The notes beneath the pieces were generated by a model. That model was not told where the DNA came from. It made no database searches and was given only the letters and a program-made list of their open reading frames with translations. Of a stretch of DNA of 8,396 nucleotides, positions 6,103-8,396 are shown in pieces. The stretch comes from an uncultured Paracoccaceae bacterium. GTDB lineage: Bacteria > Pseudomonadota > Alphaproteobacteria > Rhodobacterales > Rhodobacteraceae. The first letter of the stretch is position 1. Each line of letters begins with the position of its first letter. The DNA lies in contig CALCPC010000600.1 in NCBI GenBank assembly GCA_937900975.1, positions 1-8,396 of the forward strand, in the 5' to 3' direction. Position numbers and translations under genes: made by a program.

Positions 6103-6270
6103 CGAGATCAAAAACACGGTGCGATGAGAACCCGGGTGAAACTGCCCGCGACGCGCACATTTTGCGCAAAGTTTGGCCGCGTACCCCGCAATCCGGCGTT
6201 GCAAGCGAAGACACCTGCCCTTTTTTCCGAAAGACTGGCGCCGAACCCTAGCGTGCCGAAGGACCCTTTG

Positions 6271-7305
6271 ATGTTGCACAAATCCGCTTGCCCCGCCGCC
6301 ACCCTCCTGGCCCTGACAGCACTGCTGGCGCCGCCTGCCCTCGCCGCCGACCGGACGCTGACAATCTCGGTCTACGGGTTTGCCCAAGACGCCTTCAAAG
6401 ACCTGGTCTACACGCCTTTTGAGGCCGCTTGCGATTGCACGCTGGTGGTGGAGACCGGCAACTCCGTCGAACGGCTCGCGAAGATGGAGGCCAATGCGGC
6501 CGACCCCGTTGTCGACATGGCTGTGGTCTCGACCCATGACGCGCTTTCAGCCGCGCGAAAGGGCCTGTTGCAGCCGATCGATGTCTCGGCGCTCTCCAAC
6601 TACGACAAGCTCTACGATATCGCGAAGGACCCGCTCGGCGACAATTTCGGTGTCGGGTATACGTTCTACGCAACCTCGATTGAGTATCGCACGGACAAAG
6701 TGACCGTTGACAGTTGGGCCGACCTGCTCTCGCCAGAGCTTGCAGGCAACGTTGCCCTGCCGGATGTGACCACCAACCAAGGGCCGCCCGCGCTTTATAT
6801 GCTGGGCAAGGCGCTTGGCGATGATGACGCCGGGCTAACCGGGCCGATGACGGCAGTGGGGGAAAGCGTGGACGACATCGTCACCTTCTATGTCCGCTCC
6901 TCGCAACTCGCGCAATTGATGCAGCAGGAGGAAATCTGGGCCGCGCCGGTGGGCCGCTTTGCCTGGGGCCGGTTCAAGGACAACGGCCTGCCGATGGCCT
7001 GGGCCACGCCAGAGGAAGGCCAGACCGGCGGCATGAACGTGATGATCATGACCAAGGACAACGGCAACGAGGCCTTAGCGCTGGAGTTCATGGATTTCTG
7101 GCTGTCGACGCCGATCCAGACCGCGCTGGCCGAGGCGCTGGTCGACAGTCCCGCCAATGCCGAGGTGACCGTCGCCGCGGACGTGGCCGAGAACCTCACC
7201 TATGGGGCAGAGACCGTGGCCACGCTGTCGCTCTTGCCACCGGAGACGATCCTCGACCGCCGCGCGGGCTGGCTTGACCAATGGAACGAACTGGTCCTCG
7301 AATGA
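6271..7305 (+). CDS. Periplasmic substrate-binding protein, spermidine/putrescine-type ABC importer
   Basis: A 344-residue extracellular solute-binding protein of the PotD/PotF-like group. A classic Sec signal peptide is present: short basic start, hydrophobic core (ATLLALTALLAPP), predicted cleavage after ALA at residue 25. The mature part begins DRTLTISVYGFAQD, then VVETGNSVERLAKMEANA (59-76). GVGYTFYATSIEYRTD and the SWADLLSPELAGNVALPD region are the usual hinge and second-lobe signatures of this family. The mature protein has only two cysteines, C54 and C56 (CDC). The ligand cannot be assigned: polyamines, other organic cations or metals are all possible. The ATG at 6271 is chosen because AAGGA lies 7 bases upstream and the signal peptide begins there. 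An in-frame GTG at 6253 is possible, and the frame is open further upstream without protein-like content. A permease gene follows. Confidence 0.92.
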   Translation: MLHKSACPAATLLALTALLAPPALAADRTLTISVYGFAQDAFKDLVYTPFEAACDCTLVVETGNSVERLAKMEANAADPVVDMAVVSTHDALSAARKGLLQPIDVSALSNYDKLYDIAKDPLGDNFGVGYTFYATSIEYRTDKVTVDSWADLLSPELAGNVALPDVTTNQGPPALYMLGKALGDDDAGLTGPMTAVGESVDDIVTFYVRSSQLAQLMQQEEIWAAPVGRFAWGRFKDNGLPMAWATPEEGQTGGMNVMIMTKDNGNEALALEFMDFWLSTPIQTALAEALVDSPANAEVTVAADVAENLTYGAETVATLSLLPPETILDRRAGWLDQWNELVLE

Positions 7306-7326
7306 CGCCGCGGCGCCGAAGCGGAG

Positions 7327-8157
7327 GTGTTTGAAAACCGCGCAGCGGGGCTGGCGTTGGCGCTGCCCGCTGCGGTCTTTGCGGCGGCACTTTTTTTGGT
7401 ACCGGTCGCCCTGCTCCTGTCGGAAGCGTTTCAAAGCGACGGCACCTGGTCGCTGACGGCCTATGCGGAGTTTTTCGACAGCGCCCGCAACCGGCGCGTC
7501 TTTTGGCGCACACTCAAGCTCGGTGCCCTCGTCACGTTGGTCTCGGCGGTGATCGGCTATGCTGCGGCTTGGTCGATCACCAGCCTGCCCGCGGGCGCGC
7601 GCGGTCGGATCTTCGGGCTCGTCATTCTTCCTTTGATGATCTCGCCCGTCGCCCGGACCTATGCTTGGCTGGTGATCCTGGGGCGCACCGGCATTGTGAA
7701 CGAAACCCTCGTGGGCCTTGGCCTGATCGACACGCCGATCCGCTTTCTCTTCACGGAAACGGCGGTCTTCATCGGCCTTCTGCAGCTTTTCTTACCGCTC
7801 ATGATCATCAGCCTGGTCTCTGCGTTCGAGAACATGCCAAAGGATGCGATCCCGGCGGCGCGCGTCCTTGGCGCGAACTGGCTGCAGGTCTTCTGGCGGG
7901 TGATCCTGCCGCTTACGCGGGAGGGACTGGTGATCGGCGGCACGCTTGTCTTTACCGGCGCCCTGACCGCCTATATCACGCCCGCGATCCTCGGCGGTGC
8001 CAAGGTGCTGATGCTGGAGACGCTGCTTTACCAGCGCGTCACCGTAGCCAATGATTTCGCTGCCGCAAGCGTGATCGCGATGATTTTGATTGTGATGAGC
8101 TTTTCGGCAAATCTCCTTCTCAAACGCATTGCCACCGCGCGCGGAGCCCGGGGATGA
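7327..8157 (+). CDS. ABC transporter permease, PotB type
   Basis: A 276-residue inner-membrane subunit that with a second permease forms the channel for the binding protein encoded just upstream. About six hydrophobic spans are visible, the first at about 8-31 (LALALPAAVFAAALFLVPVA). The EAA loop that docks on the ATPase is at about 173-196 (DAIPAARVLGANW to ILPL), with A178, G182 and P195 in place. Conserved family features such as LPLMISPVARTYAW (101-114) are present. The start is uncertain. GTG at 7327 is the only good in-frame start before the first span, but GGAG abuts it with no spacing. An ATG at 7302 overlapping the binding-protein stop is in another frame and closes after 10 codons. 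The stop overlaps the next gene's ATG (ATGA), implying coupled translation. Confidence 0.9.
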   Translation: MFENRAAGLALALPAAVFAAALFLVPVALLLSEAFQSDGTWSLTAYAEFFDSARNRRVFWRTLKLGALVTLVSAVIGYAAAWSITSLPAGARGRIFGLVILPLMISPVARTYAWLVILGRTGIVNETLVGLGLIDTPIRFLFTETAVFIGLLQLFLPLMIISLVSAFENMPKDAIPAARVLGANWLQVFWRVILPLTREGLVIGGTLVFTGALTAYITPAILGGAKVLMLETLLYQRVTVANDFAAASVIAMILIVMSFSANLLLKRIATARGARG

Positions 8158-8396
8158 TTGCGCAGCCCGGGCCCGCATCGCCGGCGGACAAGGATAAGGG
8201 ACCCCAAACCGCCCCGCCGGTCGACAGCATGGCGGCGACACCGGACATCACAGCGCCCGCGTCCAACGCAAGCCCTGGCCGAGCCGCAGCCAACGCCCCC
8301 CGCGACCCATCCGCCAAAGCCCGAACGCCGCCGCGCGGCGCCCCCCCCCCGCGGGGGGGGTGGGGGGGGGGGGGCCCAACCCGGGGGGGGGGCCCA
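8154..8396 (+). CDS. Start of a third transporter-operon gene (partial, low-complexity N-terminus)
   Basis: An ATG at 8154 overlaps the permease stop as ATGA and the frame stays open to the window end. In this operon type the next gene is normally the second permease (PotC type) or the ATPase. The visible residues do not show either: they are hydrophilic and Ala/Pro/Asp/Ser-rich, starting MIAQPGPASPADKDKGPQ, with no membrane span or Walker motif in the first 60. This may be a disordered cytoplasmic extension ahead of the first span. An in-frame ATG at 8229 is an alternative start. The last ~18 codons (after about 8340) come from G/C runs and should not be trusted. Identity is inferred from position only. 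Confidence 0.42.
   Translation, partial: MIAQPGPASPADKDKGPQTAPPVDSMAATPDITAPASNASPGRAAANAPRDPSAKARTPPRGAPPPRGGWGGGGPTRGGGP
8341..8396. other. G/C homopolymer tract, probable assembly or sequencing artefact
   Basis: The tract runs C10, GC, G8, T, G13, CCCAACCC, G10, CCCA, using almost only G and C. Positions 8343-8360 form a perfect 18-bp palindrome. Nothing else in the window looks like this. Poly-G at a contig end is typical of signal loss in sequencing, here just after the GC palindrome GCCGCGCGGC. I regard it as unreliable sequence, not biology. Confidence 0.75.

Larger units (their letters stand above)
5542..6270. other. 729-base divergent spacer without a convincing gene
   Basis: This lies between the argC and binding-protein starts, which point away from each other. 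Frames stay open here on both strands, but their translations are Pro/Arg/His-rich with no recognisable domain, no hydrophobic pattern and no ribosome binding site, so I do not call them. The plus strand is visibly richer in C than in G from about 5760 to 6110. The end next to argC carries the candidate argC promoter. The middle (5756-6102) holds the inverted repeats listed separately. The end next to 6271 carries the AAGGA ribosome binding site and a T6 run (6221-6226), but no convincing promoter. I see no tRNA or terminator. It could hold a structured leader, a small RNA, regulator sites or the remnant of a lost gene. Confidence 0.6.

Noticed and set aside
6188..6226. Small GCAAT/GTTGC hairpin followed by a T6 run as an intrinsic terminator
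   Set aside because: The stem is only five pairs with a wobble and lies 18 bases before the T-run; no gene ends here.
5589..6251. 220-codon plus-strand open frame in the spacer
   Set aside because: Pro/Arg/His-rich, no ribosome binding site and no domain; open frames are common at this GC content.
5992..6270. Upstream extension of the binding-protein frame
   Set aside because: It would bury the clear signal peptide behind ~93 residues of Pro/Lys/Arg-rich sequence; the AAGGA site supports 6271.
1..8396. tRNA, rRNA, CRISPR array, insertion sequence
   Set aside because: No tRNA-like T-loop sequence, no regularly spaced repeats and no transposase or terminal repeats were seen on reading either strand.

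Overview
The window is GC-rich, densely coding DNA that looks like an alphaproteobacterium of the order Rhodobacterales (Rhodobacter/Paracoccus/Roseobacter relatives). This rests on the protein sequences: CcmE and CcmF of the System I cytochrome c maturation type, an endolysin-holin pair like the gene transfer agent (GTA) lysis genes of Rhodobacter capsulatus, and promoter-like elements of the TTGNNN-N16/17-TAYATC kind. The species cannot be named from the sequence.

Layout. Positions 1-5541 are one minus-strand block, read from right to left: argC (5541-4513), ccmE (4505-4068), a Stf0-family sulfotransferase (4068-3301), a GH108 N-acetylmuramidase (3173-2562), a holin-family membrane protein (2571-1996) and ccmF (1783 to beyond position 1). 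argC, ccmE and the sulfotransferase are tightly packed (7-base gap, then a 1-base overlap) and probably share the promoter before argC. The muramidase and holin overlap by 10 bases and form a separate two-gene unit after a 127-base gap. ccmF has a 212-base leader with its own candidate promoter. Positions 5542-6270 hold no convincing gene: this 729-base divergent spacer contains several good inverted repeats. From 6271 the plus strand carries an ABC importer of the spermidine/putrescine type: a periplasmic binding protein, a first permease, and the start of a third gene overlapping the permease by ATGA. The last ~56 bases are runs of G and C that look like a damaged contig end.

How the genes work together. 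CcmE carries haem as a periplasmic chaperone and CcmF/CcmH attach it to apocytochrome c, so ccmE and ccmF belong to one pathway although four genes' worth of sequence separates them. ArgC is arginine biosynthesis and is probably only a positional neighbour. The muramidase-holin pair would degrade peptidoglycan after holin-mediated membrane permeabilisation. In R. capsulatus a pair of the same families and in the same order releases GTA particles. The sulfotransferase transfers sulfate from PAPS to an unknown acceptor. The plus-strand transporter is a separate uptake operon.

The points most worth a second look are the lysis cassette lodged between ccmE and ccmF, a proline in CcmF where a haem-ligating histidine is expected, the EF-hand-like calcium loop inserted in the muramidase, and the structured 729-base spacer.
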